This document shows positions 50,990 to 63,125 of a stretch of DNA of 64,000 nucleotides, piece by piece. The stretch is from Phorcus lineatus (taxonomy: Eukaryota; Mollusca; Gastropoda; Trochida; Trochidae). The notes under the pieces were generated by a model that was not told the origin of the DNA, did not search any database, and saw nothing but the letters and a program-made list of their open reading frames with translations. Made by a program: the position numbers and the translations under genes. Numbering within the stretch: position 1 is the first letter of the stretch; the number at the start of each line of letters is the position of its first letter. The DNA is taken from contig OV121081.1 in NCBI GenBank assembly GCA_921293015.1, positions 5,580,001-5,644,000 of the forward strand. Reading direction: 5' to 3'.

Positions 50990-53900
50990 ATGGCGCGCTG
51001 GCGAGGGAATTTTGAAAGCATATCAAAGTTGCTAATTACACAGATTACTGGTTTTAAGGTAATTCTGATAATTGACAGCAAATGCTGGTGAAAAGAGAAC
51101 CTTCAGGAACATTTTAACTGTCATGTTGATTATTCATTTACCTGTCCTGTGATCGACACAGAGCTGACTTAGTTTCAACAGGTTTTCAAGAAAAGCTTAG
51201 CATTTTGAGTTATCGATATAGTCAGTCTTATGAATATGGAAATCAAGGAGTAGCAAGAGGTAACATAGTTCAGATGATCTAAATTTGGTTCATGTGCGAT
51301 GACAGTGCACCCAAAGTTTAGAGTCCAAAGCTTATTTTCCTGTATCAGCTTTCTGCGATCTTTTCTATTGCCTTCTAAGTCAATAAATAAAATGAAAAAT
51401 ATTTTGTGACATTTATTTTCACCGAAATTAACGTTACAAGGTTCTTAACATAGGTCGAGTAGTCGCCCTTGGACCACTCATTAACTTTATGTGTTGCGGT
51501 TAATATTTACTACTGAGTTACTTCCCTTTGTACAATGTAATTGCATGGACACTAGTTTGTTTTCATTCTAGGAGATTATTTTTCAATTGTCATCCTTTCC
51601 TATACAACAGGCAACTTTACATTATATTTTGTACTGCTGCAAATCAAGAATAAGACAGTAAAATCATACTAAATGCCAGTAACTTTCATTGTTACTTTCA
51701 TTTCATTACTTGACCTCAGTTATCAAGCATGATTGCTGAAGGTGTACTGAGCGAAACATTTTTGCGACTTGGCAATTGTGAAAGTGGTGCTAACATTATG
51801 ACGTCAACAACATATTGTGACGTCATATACGCAGCGGTATTACACTAGTTTAATGTTGTCTCATAAATATTACACTGCAGTATGTTACATGGCCGAGTAA
51901 TAAAGTCTTTTATACTTGCGTTGCCTGTTTCAGGAAGGTGATGAGAACTTTCGTCTGTGTCATCAGTTTGTGTCTTCTAACTTCAAGTACCATAGATTTC
52001 TTGATGTTGACAGTCATAAGGTCACAAGAGCTCTTGATGGGTAAGATCTTTATTTCACTTTATTTGACAACTATCAAATTTCTTCCATTGTCCATTTTAT
52101 TGTTATAGTATTTTATGATAATGATGGTTTTCTAAATTTTTTTTTTTTTTAATCAATCTTGAAACATTTTCCATGTAAGTTTTAAGCTCTCCAGGCCTAT
52201 GAGTTGAAAATGCCTAAGGCGTGGATGTTGTTCGTAAATATTTCTGATGTTTGATTTCTCCAATAAAACTGATACACTCTCAGAACTGAAATTTCTTGGG
52301 AATGTACCTTCCACCTAAGGGGTACAAAGGTCTTGGCTTTTAAAATGAATTCAGAGCATAAGGGAAGAATGATATATGATTTGAGAGCAAATATATGAGA
52401 GAGTATGTTAAATGATATATTTAAGTGTTTATGTTTTTTATCATTTAAGAATTGATGAGCTTCAGAGCCAATGGCTTATTGTTTTGTAAGTTTCATCTAG
52501 TATTTTACAAAATATATGTCTGAAGATAAGTAAACCCATTGCCAATTGCAATAATGGAAATTTTGCTATCTTCCCTTTCTACAAAGTTTATGCAAAGTCA
52601 GAAAATACAACCATTACTCTTGAAACAAAAGAGACATTTTTTATCCAACTTTGAACTGTTAGCTCACATAAAGAAGCGATTACTATTGTGATGTGTTGGA
52701 TCATGAGTGTTTAATTACACTTCTCGGTCCCATCAGTGATTAATGAGACAATGTGCAGAATCATCAACCCTGAACAACCCCATGGTGTTCAAGTCACACC
52801 CAATTAAGGGTGCTTGAGGCAATTATTACGTGATTGGCAACTATTGACTGATTAACCAATTACCCATTCACATGTATGAATTTATTGTTTTGTTCCTTTA
52901 TAAATATGTTTATACTTCCATTTGTCAAACATACTTGAAAAGACCGATACATTGGTCGAAATGAATTCATGTATATATATTTTTTTTTTAGTATCAGGTT
53001 TACTCTAGAAGTATAACCATGGTTGTGATGAAATAACCTGGATAGGCTTCTTTTTGTTGTTAGACTGCGTATCAAGCTAGATGTGCATTCCCAAACTGAC
53101 AAGGCCAAGTGCCTCAGTGATCTGCAAGAGGATTTTCTTAACAGCCCTATCACAGATGACACCTGTGAGGTCAAGGTAAAGTTATTCAAAACAAATCTCA
53201 GACCATGATAATTAGTGTCATTGAAAATATGGTGTTTTTAAAAACATATTTTACGTTTATTTCTGAGGTGCCTAGCAGTTAAAACAATCGAAAGAAAAGT
53301 ACTTTATGAGACAATAAAGGTATAGTTTTTTCATGACGTAACAATTGAATGACGTTATATCCGCTCTTCCCCTCTGCCCCCTCATGATCACGCGTCCATG
53401 GTAACCTTTCATCTCGATTCTTCGAACAACATGGCTTATCCCCCTAACAATGTCTAACGATACAATCGTATTCATGTTTCTATTAATAGAGAATAGTTTC
53501 GAATCATCTATTTCTATTTACCGTAAAGAAGAATGGACAGTAAATATTTTTCTACCGTCGAGTGACCGCGTTGTTTCACGTCAGGTCACGGCGCCCCGTG
53601 GGACTGTGACGTTGGTTCACGTCAACCGTCTCTACCAGGTTCAATTTGATAAGGTCACAAGTTTCTAAAAGTAAAGTTGTTTTTTTAAAACAACAGGTGT
53701 TCATTTGATTGTTTAAGTTTTTAGAGAAAAAAATAAGAAGAAAATATAATTCAAAATTGAATAAATGAAAAAGTTAAAGTGCAAAACTGCAGTAATCAAA
53801 GCTTTAACCAACTAAATGTCGTTTTAAACTAGGGGTTGGTTTCCATACTTGGAATAGCTAACAGTTAGCCCTGTTCATGGATTATTAATGTGAGCAATGT

Positions 53901-56900
53901 AAACACTACATTTTATTTCGAGATAATTAAAATCAGAGTGTTCCCTGTATAGATTATTTTAGCATCTTAGAAAAGAAATAAAGTTCGCTCTACCCCAATG
54001 TGTTTTGTAATAAAGTATAGTTTTGCCCTGAACTATTATGAAAATTCAGAGACATAGTATCTATTTTCAGAGTGACGCCCACTACGCCGTGTTGTACCTG
54101 TTGTACCTACTGGCCGATCACCCCACAGCCTCCACCTATACACCTCTCACTGCTGAGCAACAACAAGGTAGTTTCTCTTTGAGAGCATGTTTACTTTTAC
54201 AACCATGAGCTTTCTTTGAAAATCAGAGTGCCTTTACAAACTCCAGGATGCTGATCAAAGAAGTTGTGAAATAGGTAGAGCAATATTCAAATATTACTTG
54301 TTATATGCAATATTGTCACTAAATATCATGAAGTTTGACAATTAAAAGTCCTAAAAATAATTCAGGAAATCAACAATGTGAGTGTATTACGACAGATCTG
54401 AATGTAAAACATTTTATTCTATATGAATAATATTATATAAGGGAAATTGACAATAATTATGAAATGGATAAAGAATAATTGCTATATTATATGTGTGGGT
54501 TGATATGTGTTACAGAAGAGGAGGATGACTTTGACTGGAGTGGTTACCTGTTGGACGGAGAGGACGTCTTCAGGGGGTCGTATGCAGACTCTCCAGTGAG
54601 TAATATTAGCATCACAGCTTTTTTAATTAATTTATCAATTAAGAGTTATAGTAACCTCAACAACACTTCTTACAAGTCAAGTAATGTCATAGCCACTGGC
54701 AATGACTAATGACTTTTGTTGAGCAGTTGTTTTGTTATGTCACTAAAAACCAGTACTTTCTTACTGAATAAAGCATTGGTAGCAATTTGATCCTGACTGA
54801 CTCACTGCTTGACCAAAACTAATTAAATGGGTACCTGAAAACAGGATTTACTGACCTGCATAATAAACCACACACAGCTTTTTGAGTACAATTCCGACTG
54901 GGTATTTGTGTAGGTAGTGCTTTTATCAGGTTTTTGTACCTGCACCAAAATAAATATCCACACTAAAATTATTATGAATTTGTTAGTCAGGGGGATGATA
55001 TTCTTTTTTAGTTGACACCTTTTCTCTTTCCTTTCTCTCCTGAATATCAGCCTTGTCTTTTGATGTCTATAACCATTCCTTAGTGTAGCTGGACCGAAAT
55101 TACCAATGAAGCAATGGAATTGAAAAATAAAATTTGACAATGAACTGACAGGTCCTGTCTGAAGACGAACTGTCAGATTCTGACTCTGATGAACCGGGCA
55201 CACGCTCAAGAGTCGAGGGAGAAGATAGTTTAGTTACTGGTCCTACAGTCACCATGGCAACACAAGACATGTCAACACTGCTAGCACATGATGACACCGT
55301 GGCGGAAGAGACTGGATCTGATTGGTTGAGAAAAAACCTGGTTGTCCAATACTGGCAGGGCGATAGTCGTGAGAGAGATGTGATTGGTGAACACCACTGC
55401 TCTAACCTGTCTCGTGATTGGTGAGTTTGTTATCCAAATTAATAATCGCCCTTGCAACCAATGATGGTTATACCTTGCATTATGCCATACCATTACACCA
55501 AGGATTCGTGGTGGGCTTAGGTAGACCTCTGCCTTTGTAGGTTGAAGTTAATTCTTTTCCCTGATACATTGATAATGTGTGACATGTGAGATATTCTTAA
55601 TTTCTGCTGTTATATGTCTGTTTTTGTTTTAGGGAGTCATACCAGTCAAGAATCAACCCGCTGTACTCGGAGACTAAAACAGCATTTCTTACCGAGACGC
55701 AAGTCATCAGGGAGGTGCTCTGGTCAGCGGCATTCTTATTTCTACATTTCTTAACAATCAATTTGAATTTGGTGATTAGAAAAAAAACATCGATCGATAA
55801 TCTTGAAACTGCACTCATTCAAAGCATTTCAAAAGAAATTGAAATCATTGGCCCAGTGTAGGGACGGATCATGTCAAGTGATTGGCTAGGGCTTCATTCT
55901 TCATGTGTGACGAAGACCACTCATAAATGATGAGATAGATATCGCGTGTCTTAAGGACCAATGAACTGTCATTCAAGTGTGTTGACTTGATTCATAACCA
56001 CGTATTGGTGGATGTAACTTTCATCTTGATGTGTTGATTTTGTGAACTGTATTTAATGTAATTGTTTGATGTATTGTTCATTTGATTGCTTGAACCTGTG
56101 TGTCTGCATATGGTAATGTTGCATATAACATGTGGGTAGTGTGAAGTTATGTGATGTATGTTTTGCATATGTGATTGGTGTAGAACATGATTGGTAATGA
56201 GTGCATGCAGTAGCGTAGGTCTGAGAATGTATGATGGGGATCTGCATGTGAGGAACGCGAGGTGATTGTTTATGTGGGTGAGTTTGAGGTTTGAATGCGT
56301 TGCGAGATATTTGTTTGAGTGGTTATTGTTGTAATAAATGTTTTCATGAAAATTCAAATCTTTCTTCATTCATTGATAGACTTGTCCGTGACACTTGCCG
56401 GTGTTACACTGAAGCCTTCCCTCGCCAAATTTATGATCATGACTTTTTAATGATTTGCAGCTATGATAATTATTCCTTTCATAACTGTCTGTGATAGATA
56501 CATAGGATAATAGTGGTAAGTTTTATCGATATTTTTATCACTAGTGGTTTATCTCTTGGGAATTCTTCCATGTTTTGATTGCACTCTGCTTATACCACTG
56601 TTGTAAGTTTGTATCCATTGTTATTTTTGTGTGTATATTTCAGGCTGATGTCTGGCGTGAGAGAGCTCTTCCTCTTCAAACATTCAGGTTCAAGGTTCAC
56701 TCTGCAGGATAACGTGCGTGTATCACATCTCACCATTGTGAGTTAATTATCACATCAGAGTTAACTCTTTCATAGGTCAGCGTCTCATTTCAAAGCAAAT
56801 CATAAGATGGGTCACCATAGTGTAATATTACAAAAAGGGAGTGAGGTGAACATTTGAAATGAGTTCTTTGTGGGAGGAGTTAGAATTAACATTTTCTGTC

Positions 56901-58235
56901 CTGTTCTACAAGGACAGACGCCATCTTTATATCTAAGTTTTAGTGATAAAGTATTCTTGCATTAGTTTTTGCATTGACATTTTCCATATTACAACAGGAG
57001 AGTCTGGAGAGTTTACTGCTCCCATTCTGCAAACATGGAGGCCATGTGGAGGTGCTCAAGTCCTTTGTGGAGGACATCGTATCTCAGAGTTGTCTCGGGA
57101 GTGGTCTTGGGGCTGTGTCCATGACCTATCAGGCCTTCTCCAAGACCATCTCTCAGTTCCTGAAAGACCTGCAGAAACACCTGTCAGCACTGGAGAAGAG
57201 GGTCATAAAGGAGGGTCAGTGTCAAACATTTTACAACCTGATCGTTATTTTGAAAATTGATGTGAATCACTTCATTATACAGAAAGTCTGTTGTACAAAA
57301 TCTAGTACCTGGAGCGTTACGTAAGCTTTAAATACCCATTCCTGATTGGTTGCAGTCATAGGTTGTTTCGCTATTAGCATTGTTTTAGGTGGAGCATTTA
57401 ACTATTCCTGTAATAATTCTGAAAACTGGAATTGTAAAATCTATACTGTGCACACTTGGTTCATAATCTTTATATCCTGTTAAGGGAGAGCGTGCATCAA
57501 TTCAAGTTTTGGAAAAAATTTGGTATCAGCGAAGAAATGATATAGATTTTATTGGGTTTTTTTCAGTGATGTTGGAAAATCTCATTAGAAACTCAATAAT
57601 TTTCTGAACAATCTCCTAAACTCCCTTGAAAATATTCAGTGATAATTTTTTGTAAAACAATGTATCTATTTTCACCTATAGAGGAGACAATCACACTGGC
57701 AGTACTTGAGTCAGAGCTACAGAGCTGGATGTTGAAGATTGACCTGGTGTACTCCCTGTACATCTCGGGGGTGGCGGCGGGTGCCAGTCTCCCCACCAAC
57801 AGTCTAAAGGCCTCCCACCTCCTCAGTGTCCTCTACAACACTGTTCTGGAACATGACTCCCTCGGGGACTTTACACCGGACATGGTCAGTCTATTGGCTT
57901 ATGGAGTTGGTAACAAATATAGTAGTATATAGAATCATGATTCTTAACTGCGTCTTTGTATTCTGATACATATCATTGACTTTAAAATTGTCAAAAGTTA
58001 ATCTTTCTTTATTAGAAATCCCTGAAAATACTGTATCATTATCACACTTCCAAAAGATGTAGCAGTTTATTTTACTGATGGTCACTGGTTCCAGAACATT
58101 AGTATGTTTGTCCATGTAGATGTCGCTGCTTTTGCCGATGTGGATTGAGACGTCCCAGCCATATCTGCAGATCATCGGAGATTGGATCAACAATGGACAA
58201 CTGATGGACCCCATGAATGAGTTTGTGGTCCAGAG
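50990..58235 (+). CDS. TUBGCP5: Gamma-tubulin complex component 5 (exons 1-11, 3' part outside window)
   Basis: Exons: 50990-51058, 51934-52040, 53064-53175, 54071-54167, 54516-54595, 55152-55420, 55633-55722, 56644-56737, 56998-57214, 57682-57884 and 58120-58235. All phases agree, giving residues 1-484 with two bases left over. GCP5 is part of the gamma-tubulin ring complex that nucleates microtubules. Landmarks shared with vertebrate GCP5 include SNFKYHRFLDVDSHK near the N-terminus, DDFDWSGYL, a TETQVIREVLW motif that opens the conserved GCP N-terminal fold, and SLLLPMWIE near the end of this part. The first exon (MARWRGNF...) has a GACCATGG start context and joins in phase 0 to EGDENFRL. 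The exon 7 donor (GTCAGC) is weak but phase-correct. The C-terminal half, which binds gamma-tubulin, is not in the window; a DIRS retrotransposon follows in the same intron. Confidence 0.92.
53320..53415. repeat. Dispersed repeat copy in a TUBGCP5 intron
   Basis: Reverse complement of 36340-36430, with conserved AAAGGTATAGTTTTTTCATG, a CTCTTCCCC block and a CGCGTCCATGGTAACC block. A related end piece follows at 53979-54035. Confidence 0.6.
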
Positions 58236-59157
58236 GTAACAAAGCAATATCACTTTGTTTATCTGACCTAGGCAGAGAAAATCTTTTAAGAATTAAGTCT
58301 GGAGAAGGATATTCTTCAACAGGTTCCTAATCTCAGATGTTTACAAGTAGAAATTCTTTTTCAGGAAGGGATCCTCCTTGGGGTACTACTGCATAAAATC
58401 TGTATATTTTTGCTACATGACAGGTTGTGACTATTTTTTCAATAAAAAATATACAAAAAACCACTCAAAACGTGTTTTTGTACTTTCCACCACCCTAACA
58501 GGGCCCCTTCCCTGGCGATAACTGGTCCGCCAGGGCCGGTAACTCCATTAGCAAACCACTTATCAATCTGTCATTGAAGAGGAAAGACGTGTTCTCTAAC
58601 CTTCACAAAGTTGCTAAGTTTCTCTAAGAAATAAGGACAATGGAAAAAGATTCAAATGTATGGTAACCTTTATTGCTAAACGTAGTTTAGAATAGGTTCG
58701 CATTATCGCATTCCATCGCGTTGTGATTTAGGCTTTTCCCAAGCAGTTCGGGCCATGTGCTTCGTCTTTGCGCGGGAAAAGAGACAAACATGGCGGATTC
58801 TCGAAGATTGTTTTTCCCGACTAGGTGGAAAATAGATATCTTTCGTTTGGAATCAGTCGTTGTTTGGCACTTGATGTTATTATTATTATTATGTATTAAT
58901 AAGCATCTTTACGTCGATGGCGATTGTTTTCGCCTGGTTTTTAACTTGATGAAAACTTCCGTTAATCGGTGGGCAAGCCATGTTGTGTACATGCTTTTTT
59001 TGTTTCAGGCTGTGATTGTAGTGCTTGCTTTTGGATGCTTCTCACTATTATATCGCGGCCGTCATGTTCTCTATAGTTTTATATATACATTTATATATTA
59101 ACTTAGATTACACTTGCACTTCCCCTTCCCCCTTTAGTTCTTTCAACTGTTTCTTTT

Positions 59158-61047
59158 ATGTTTGGCTTACAGTCATTCAAGAAATGCGTTGATTGCGGGG
59201 TCAATATCCCCCAGGCGGACGGCCATGAGGCCTGTTTGCCGTGTCTGGTGACCAGGGGTCACGTGGACAGCGACTGCTCTCTTTGTAACGGGTTCTGCGC
59301 CAAGACAAAGAAGAAGAGGCAGGCTGATACGATCTTCTACAAGGGGATGTTGGAGGCGGGGCAGGAGCTGAGAGGACTGACCCCCCCGTCTAAGTCAGGT
59401 GGTAAGGGTAAAGGCAAAAAGACAGTGTGTTCCCCCCCGATCCCATCTGAGGAAAGCTCAGATTCGGAGGTGGGGGGGCGGATGTCTGCCACTAGGGCCC
59501 TCCCCATAGCACCATCACTAGATGCAATTAACTCGCTAATTAAGGGGCAGATGAAGGGCCTAATGGGGGAACTTATGTCCGAGCTCCGTAAGGAGTTCAG
59601 GTCGGAGGTTCCCCCGGCGGGTCTGGATGCCCGGCCGACCTGTTCCCTCGGGGCCGTCGTCGGTGCCGGTTCCAGAGCTAACCCGGGCAGGGGCCCGGGT
59701 GATGCACTGATGATACCGGAGCAGCGGCCCAGCACTAGCCGGGTTCCTAGCTGCACTGTGACACGGGACCCCCCGAATGACCTCGGTACCGCCGAGGGGT
59801 CGGGGGGAACCGGTAACCCCAAGAGCCGAGACCCGGGCGCTTCGGCGTCGGGGTCTGCGTCTGGATTCGGGCCTCCGGCTCCTTCTTCGGAACAGTGGGA
59901 ATCGGTGGGGTCGCGGTTCCGTATTCCCTTGCTTCCTTCGTCTACTGTTTTGGGGGGTCCGTCAGATACCTTGTCCGTTCAGGACACCGAGGGTACTGAG
60001 GACTCCTCGGAGGAGGAGATGGAGGTCGAGGGGGGTGCGGGGCCTGACCCGACTGACCTTCCCATTGCTGTAGCCCTGAGGGGGGTGCGCGAGAAGTTCG
60101 CGGCCGCCTTCCCTCAGGTAGTTGTTCCCGAGAAGGAGTCAGACGCTGCGGAGTTCCGGCTTCCCGGCGGGGCCTTCGCACAACGCAAGGCACCGCAGGC
60201 ACGGCTCCGCATCCTCGAAAGCTTGAGGGCTGATGCGATCACACCTCTCCTATCGGGTACCCGCACGAGATTCGATCTTCCCGAACTCAACAGGAGGTAC
60301 CCTATAGGGGGGGGTGGGGTGGGGTTGTTTGATGTCCCACAGGTCGACGGTGATGTGTTGACATCAGTCAACCCGGACGCCATTGGGCTTCCGGGCCGGC
60401 GGGTGCCGCTCTTCAAGCATCAGGACCAGTTGCTTAAGCGCACGTTCCGCTCCTTTGAGGAGATGTATCGGAATGCGGCGCAGCAGCTTCGGATCTCGGT
60501 GCATTCAGCCTACCTGGCTTCCATGCAGAGCCAGGGGTTGTCTGAAGGGTCGGAGCAGGTCAAGAAGGCACAGTCCGAGACGGTCCTGCTCCAGAGGCAA
60601 TTGACTGAGGTCTCTAGTTACCTGGCTCGCGACTCTATTAGGAGCGCGGCGAGTCAGGTAATGACCGCAGTGATGGGGCTGCGGAGGCTGTGGATGAGCT
60701 GTTCTTCGCTCCCACAGCCGACTCAGAACGCACTGCTCGCCCTCCCTTATGAGCTGGGTCAAACCCTGTTCCCGGGATCGGCGACAGTGATCAAAGACTT
60801 CGCGGAACGGCTAGATAGGGCCAAAGCTGCCAAAGGCGGCTCTGGTTCTGCCGGGAAGCGCAAGTCCCCCCTGGAAGGCCTCCCGCAGGGACCGCCGCCC
60901 AAAGTCGGAACTTGGTGGACAACTTCGCTCCAGCCAGGCTCCGGCAGGGGAGGTCAGCCAGGGAAGAGAGGCAAGAGCAGAAGGGGCAAGCAGGCTAAGG
61001 GCCAGCAGCCTTTTCGGGGGAGAGGGGGCTCCAACCAGGGCTCCTAA
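59158..61047 (+). CDS. DIRS element ORF1, gag-like
   Basis: An uninterrupted 629-codon frame in the GC-rich element. An N-terminal cysteine/histidine cluster (CVDC, HEACLPC, CSLC with further Cys) within about the first 50 residues resembles the zinc-binding head of DIRS ORF1 proteins. A long Pro/Ser/Gly/Asp-rich middle follows, then a more ordered segment (about 310-560), and a basic Arg/Gly-rich C-terminus suited to RNA binding. By position and composition it should be the structural protein that packages element RNA. The in-frame ATG at 59158 lies directly after a short T-rich leader. Identity is inferred from order and composition as well as the Cys pattern. Confidence 0.75.
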   Translation: MFGLQSFKKCVDCGVNIPQADGHEACLPCLVTRGHVDSDCSLCNGFCAKTKKKRQADTIFYKGMLEAGQELRGLTPPSKSGGKGKGKKTVCSPPIPSEESSDSEVGGRMSATRALPIAPSLDAINSLIKGQMKGLMGELMSELRKEFRSEVPPAGLDARPTCSLGAVVGAGSRANPGRGPGDALMIPEQRPSTSRVPSCTVTRDPPNDLGTAEGSGGTGNPKSRDPGASASGSASGFGPPAPSSEQWESVGSRFRIPLLPSSTVLGGPSDTLSVQDTEGTEDSSEEEMEVEGGAGPDPTDLPIAVALRGVREKFAAAFPQVVVPEKESDAAEFRLPGGAFAQRKAPQARLRILESLRADAITPLLSGTRTRFDLPELNRRYPIGGGGVGLFDVPQVDGDVLTSVNPDAIGLPGRRVPLFKHQDQLLKRTFRSFEEMYRNAAQQLRISVHSAYLASMQSQGLSEGSEQVKKAQSETVLLQRQLTEVSSYLARDSIRSAASQVMTAVMGLRRLWMSCSSLPQPTQNALLALPYELGQTLFPGSATVIKDFAERLDRAKAAKGGSGSAGKRKSPLEGLPQGPPPKVGTWWTTSLQPGSGRGGQPGKRGKSRRGKQAKGQQPFRGRGGSNQGS

Positions 61048-61088
61048 TCCCTCCTCTGCTCGAGCCGGAAACCTGTCAGGGGGCCGGA

Positions 61089-63125
61089 GTGCCGCCGGTT
61101 GCAGGGATCCGTTGCCTCTGTCCAGAATTACCAGTAGGGGGCAGACTCTCCCACTTCCTGTCAGACTGGGAGAGGGTCACGTCAAATCCCTGGGCCCTGT
61201 CCACACTCAGGGACGGACATTTGCTTTTTTGGAAGCATGGGCCACCTTCGTTTACCGGAGTGAGGCGCACCCCGGTGCCATCCTCCCCGGAGAAGGCGGA
61301 AGTCCTCAGGGCCGAAGTCGCAGCTCTGCTCGACAAGGCGGCCATAGAGGTGGTCCCGAGGGGCCAGGAAGAGACCGGGTATTACTCGACTTACTTCCTG
61401 GTCACCAAGAAGGACGGAGGGTTCCGACCAATCTTGAATCTCAAGTATTTGAACAAGATGTTGGAGGTGCCATCGTTCAAGATGGAAACTCTGAGGTCGG
61501 TGATAGCATCGGTAGAGCTGGGGGATTGGCTGTCGTCAATCGACCTCAAAGATGCATACCTCCATGTCCCAATGCACCCCCAGTTCAAGCAATACCTAAG
61601 GTTTGCCTTCGACGGGGTGTGCTACCAGTTTCGTGTGCTCCCCTTCGGCATCTCAACGGCGCCAAGGGTGTTCACCAAACTGATGCTGATTCCTGCGCAG
61701 GTGGCCAGGTCCAAGGGCAGGTGCTGTCACCCGTACGTGGGGAATCAGGAGGCCACCCAGGAGATTTTAGACATTCTGCTCAGGCTGGGTTGGATCGTGA
61801 ACATGAAAAAGTCAGACCTCACTCCCACACAGGACTTAGTGTTCCTGGGGGCTCGGTTCGATACGGCGAGGGGACTAGTTGCACTAGCCCCCGCCCGAGT
61901 GACCAAGGTAATTCAGACCACGCAGCAGTTCTTGCTGTCACCCGCACACTCCGCACGGACATGGCTTCGTTTGCTGGGGAATATGGCGGCGACGGTGGAC
62001 GTGGTTTGGAGAGCCCGGTTGAGGATGAGACCAGTCCAGCAGGCTTTAGCGGGACGATGGTCGCATGCCGGGAGTCTAGAGGAATCAGTGGCCATTCCGG
62101 AGTGGCTTTCCACTCATCTGGAATGGTGGCTGAAGGAGGACAACCTCGCCAGGGGTCTACCTTTGGTGACGCCGATGCCCGAGGTAACAGTTCAGACAGA
62201 CGCTTCCCTCTCAGGTTGGGGGGGAGTCCTGGGGGACCACTCAGCTTCGGGCCTGTGGTCTCCGGACGAGTCCAAAGAGCACATCAATGTGCTGGAACTG
62301 AGGGCGGTGAGGAAGGTCTTCGACCAACTCCTCCACTTGGTAAGAGGTCGGGTGGTGCGTCTGGAGATGGACAACCAGACTGCCATGAATTATATCGCAA
62401 AGCAGGGGGGAACGGTGTCTCCAGCTCTCCTCCAGGAGGCGTGGCAGTTCCTTCTCTGGTGCGACCGGTTCAACATTCGGGTGATACCGGTGTACCTTCC
62501 GGGAGTGGACAACGTCCGAGCGGACGCCTTGTCCCGGCGCATCCTTGCACCGCACGAATGGATGCTCCACCGGGAGATATTCGGGCTTATCTCCCAGTTG
62601 TACGGGTCGTTCCAGGTGGATCTGTTTGCGTCCGGAGTGACGAATCAGACACCGGTGTTCTGCTCCAGGATACCAGACCCAAACGCTCTGGCGTCAGACG
62701 CCTTTGCGATAGACTGGACCGGCAGGGTGCAATGGGCGTTCCCGCCAATGCCTCTGTTTCCCAGGGTTCTGTCGCAGGTAGGCAAACAGCCTCCACAGCT
62801 GTTGGTCCTCATGACACCGCTGTGGACGGCCCAGAGTTGGTTTCCATCAGTACTAGGATATCTGGTTCAGCCTCCTGTACTGTTACCATGTCTGCCAGAT
62901 CTGCTGACGCAGGAAGGGGCGCCACACCCGAATCCCAGGATTCAGTGGGTGGCCTGGCCTCTGTCCGGAATCGCCTCCAGGAGAGCGGTATTCCTGCACG
63001 AGTTGCAGACACAATACTGGCTTCGAGGAGGGATTCAACGAACATTCAGTACGAAGATAGATAGGCCTGTTATGCGCGCTGGTGTGGCAGTCGAGGGATT
63101 ATTGATCCCTTTTCTGCGGGCCTAG
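61089..63125 (+). CDS. DIRS reverse transcriptase/RNase H, catalytic YxDD motif missing
   Basis: The frame is open from 60999, overlapping the ORF1 end in the -1 frame; I see no ATG before the RT core, so frameshifting or non-AUG initiation is likely. RT landmarks: GGFRPILNLKYLN, the motif A aspartate in SSIDLKDAYLHV, and motif B in LPFGISTAPRVFTK. Where motif C (YxDD) should follow HPY, at about residue 216 (nt 61734-61739), the sequence goes directly to VGNQEATQE, so the two catalytic aspartates are absent without a frame break. RNase H keeps its acidic set: TDAS, the Glu of NVLELRA, LEMDN and VRADALS. A C-terminal DLFAS...AFPPMP...TPLWTAQSWFP region matches the domain that follows RNase H in DIRS polyproteins and is often called Dam-methyltransferase-like. 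Confidence 0.85.
   Translation: MPPVAGIRCLCPELPVGGRLSHFLSDWERVTSNPWALSTLRDGHLLFWKHGPPSFTGVRRTPVPSSPEKAEVLRAEVAALLDKAAIEVVPRGQEETGYYSTYFLVTKKDGGFRPILNLKYLNKMLEVPSFKMETLRSVIASVELGDWLSSIDLKDAYLHVPMHPQFKQYLRFAFDGVCYQFRVLPFGISTAPRVFTKLMLIPAQVARSKGRCCHPYVGNQEATQEILDILLRLGWIVNMKKSDLTPTQDLVFLGARFDTARGLVALAPARVTKVIQTTQQFLLSPAHSARTWLRLLGNMAATVDVVWRARLRMRPVQQALAGRWSHAGSLEESVAIPEWLSTHLEWWLKEDNLARGLPLVTPMPEVTVQTDASLSGWGGVLGDHSASGLWSPDESKEHINVLELRAVRKVFDQLLHLVRGRVVRLEMDNQTAMNYIAKQGGTVSPALLQEAWQFLLWCDRFNIRVIPVYLPGVDNVRADALSRRILAPHEWMLHREIFGLISQLYGSFQVDLFASGVTNQTPVFCSRIPDPNALASDAFAIDWTGRVQWAFPPMPLFPRVLSQVGKQPPQLLVLMTPLWTAQSWFPSVLGYLVQPPVLLPCLPDLLTQEGAPHPNPRIQWVAWPLSGIASRRAVFLHELQTQYWLRGGIQRTFSTKIDRPVMRAGVAVEGLLIPFLRA

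Noticed and set aside
55992-56369. 125-codon minus-strand frame in a TUBGCP5 intron
   Set aside because: Low-complexity, His/Asn-rich, no homology and no splice context.
58757-59101. 114-codon open frame ahead of the DIRS gag-like ORF
   Set aside because: Hydrophobic, AT-influenced and without recognisable domain; it fits the leader of the retroelement better than a protein gene.
59337-60202. Long antisense frames opposite the gag-like ORF
   Set aside because: They mirror the GC-rich sense ORF and have Pro/Arg-rich composition typical of shadow frames.
61112-63064. 650-codon frame overlapping the RT ORF
   Set aside because: Shadow frame of the RT/RNase H ORF; all RT and RNase H motifs are in the other frame. 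Only its continuation after 63064 is real, as the recombinase.
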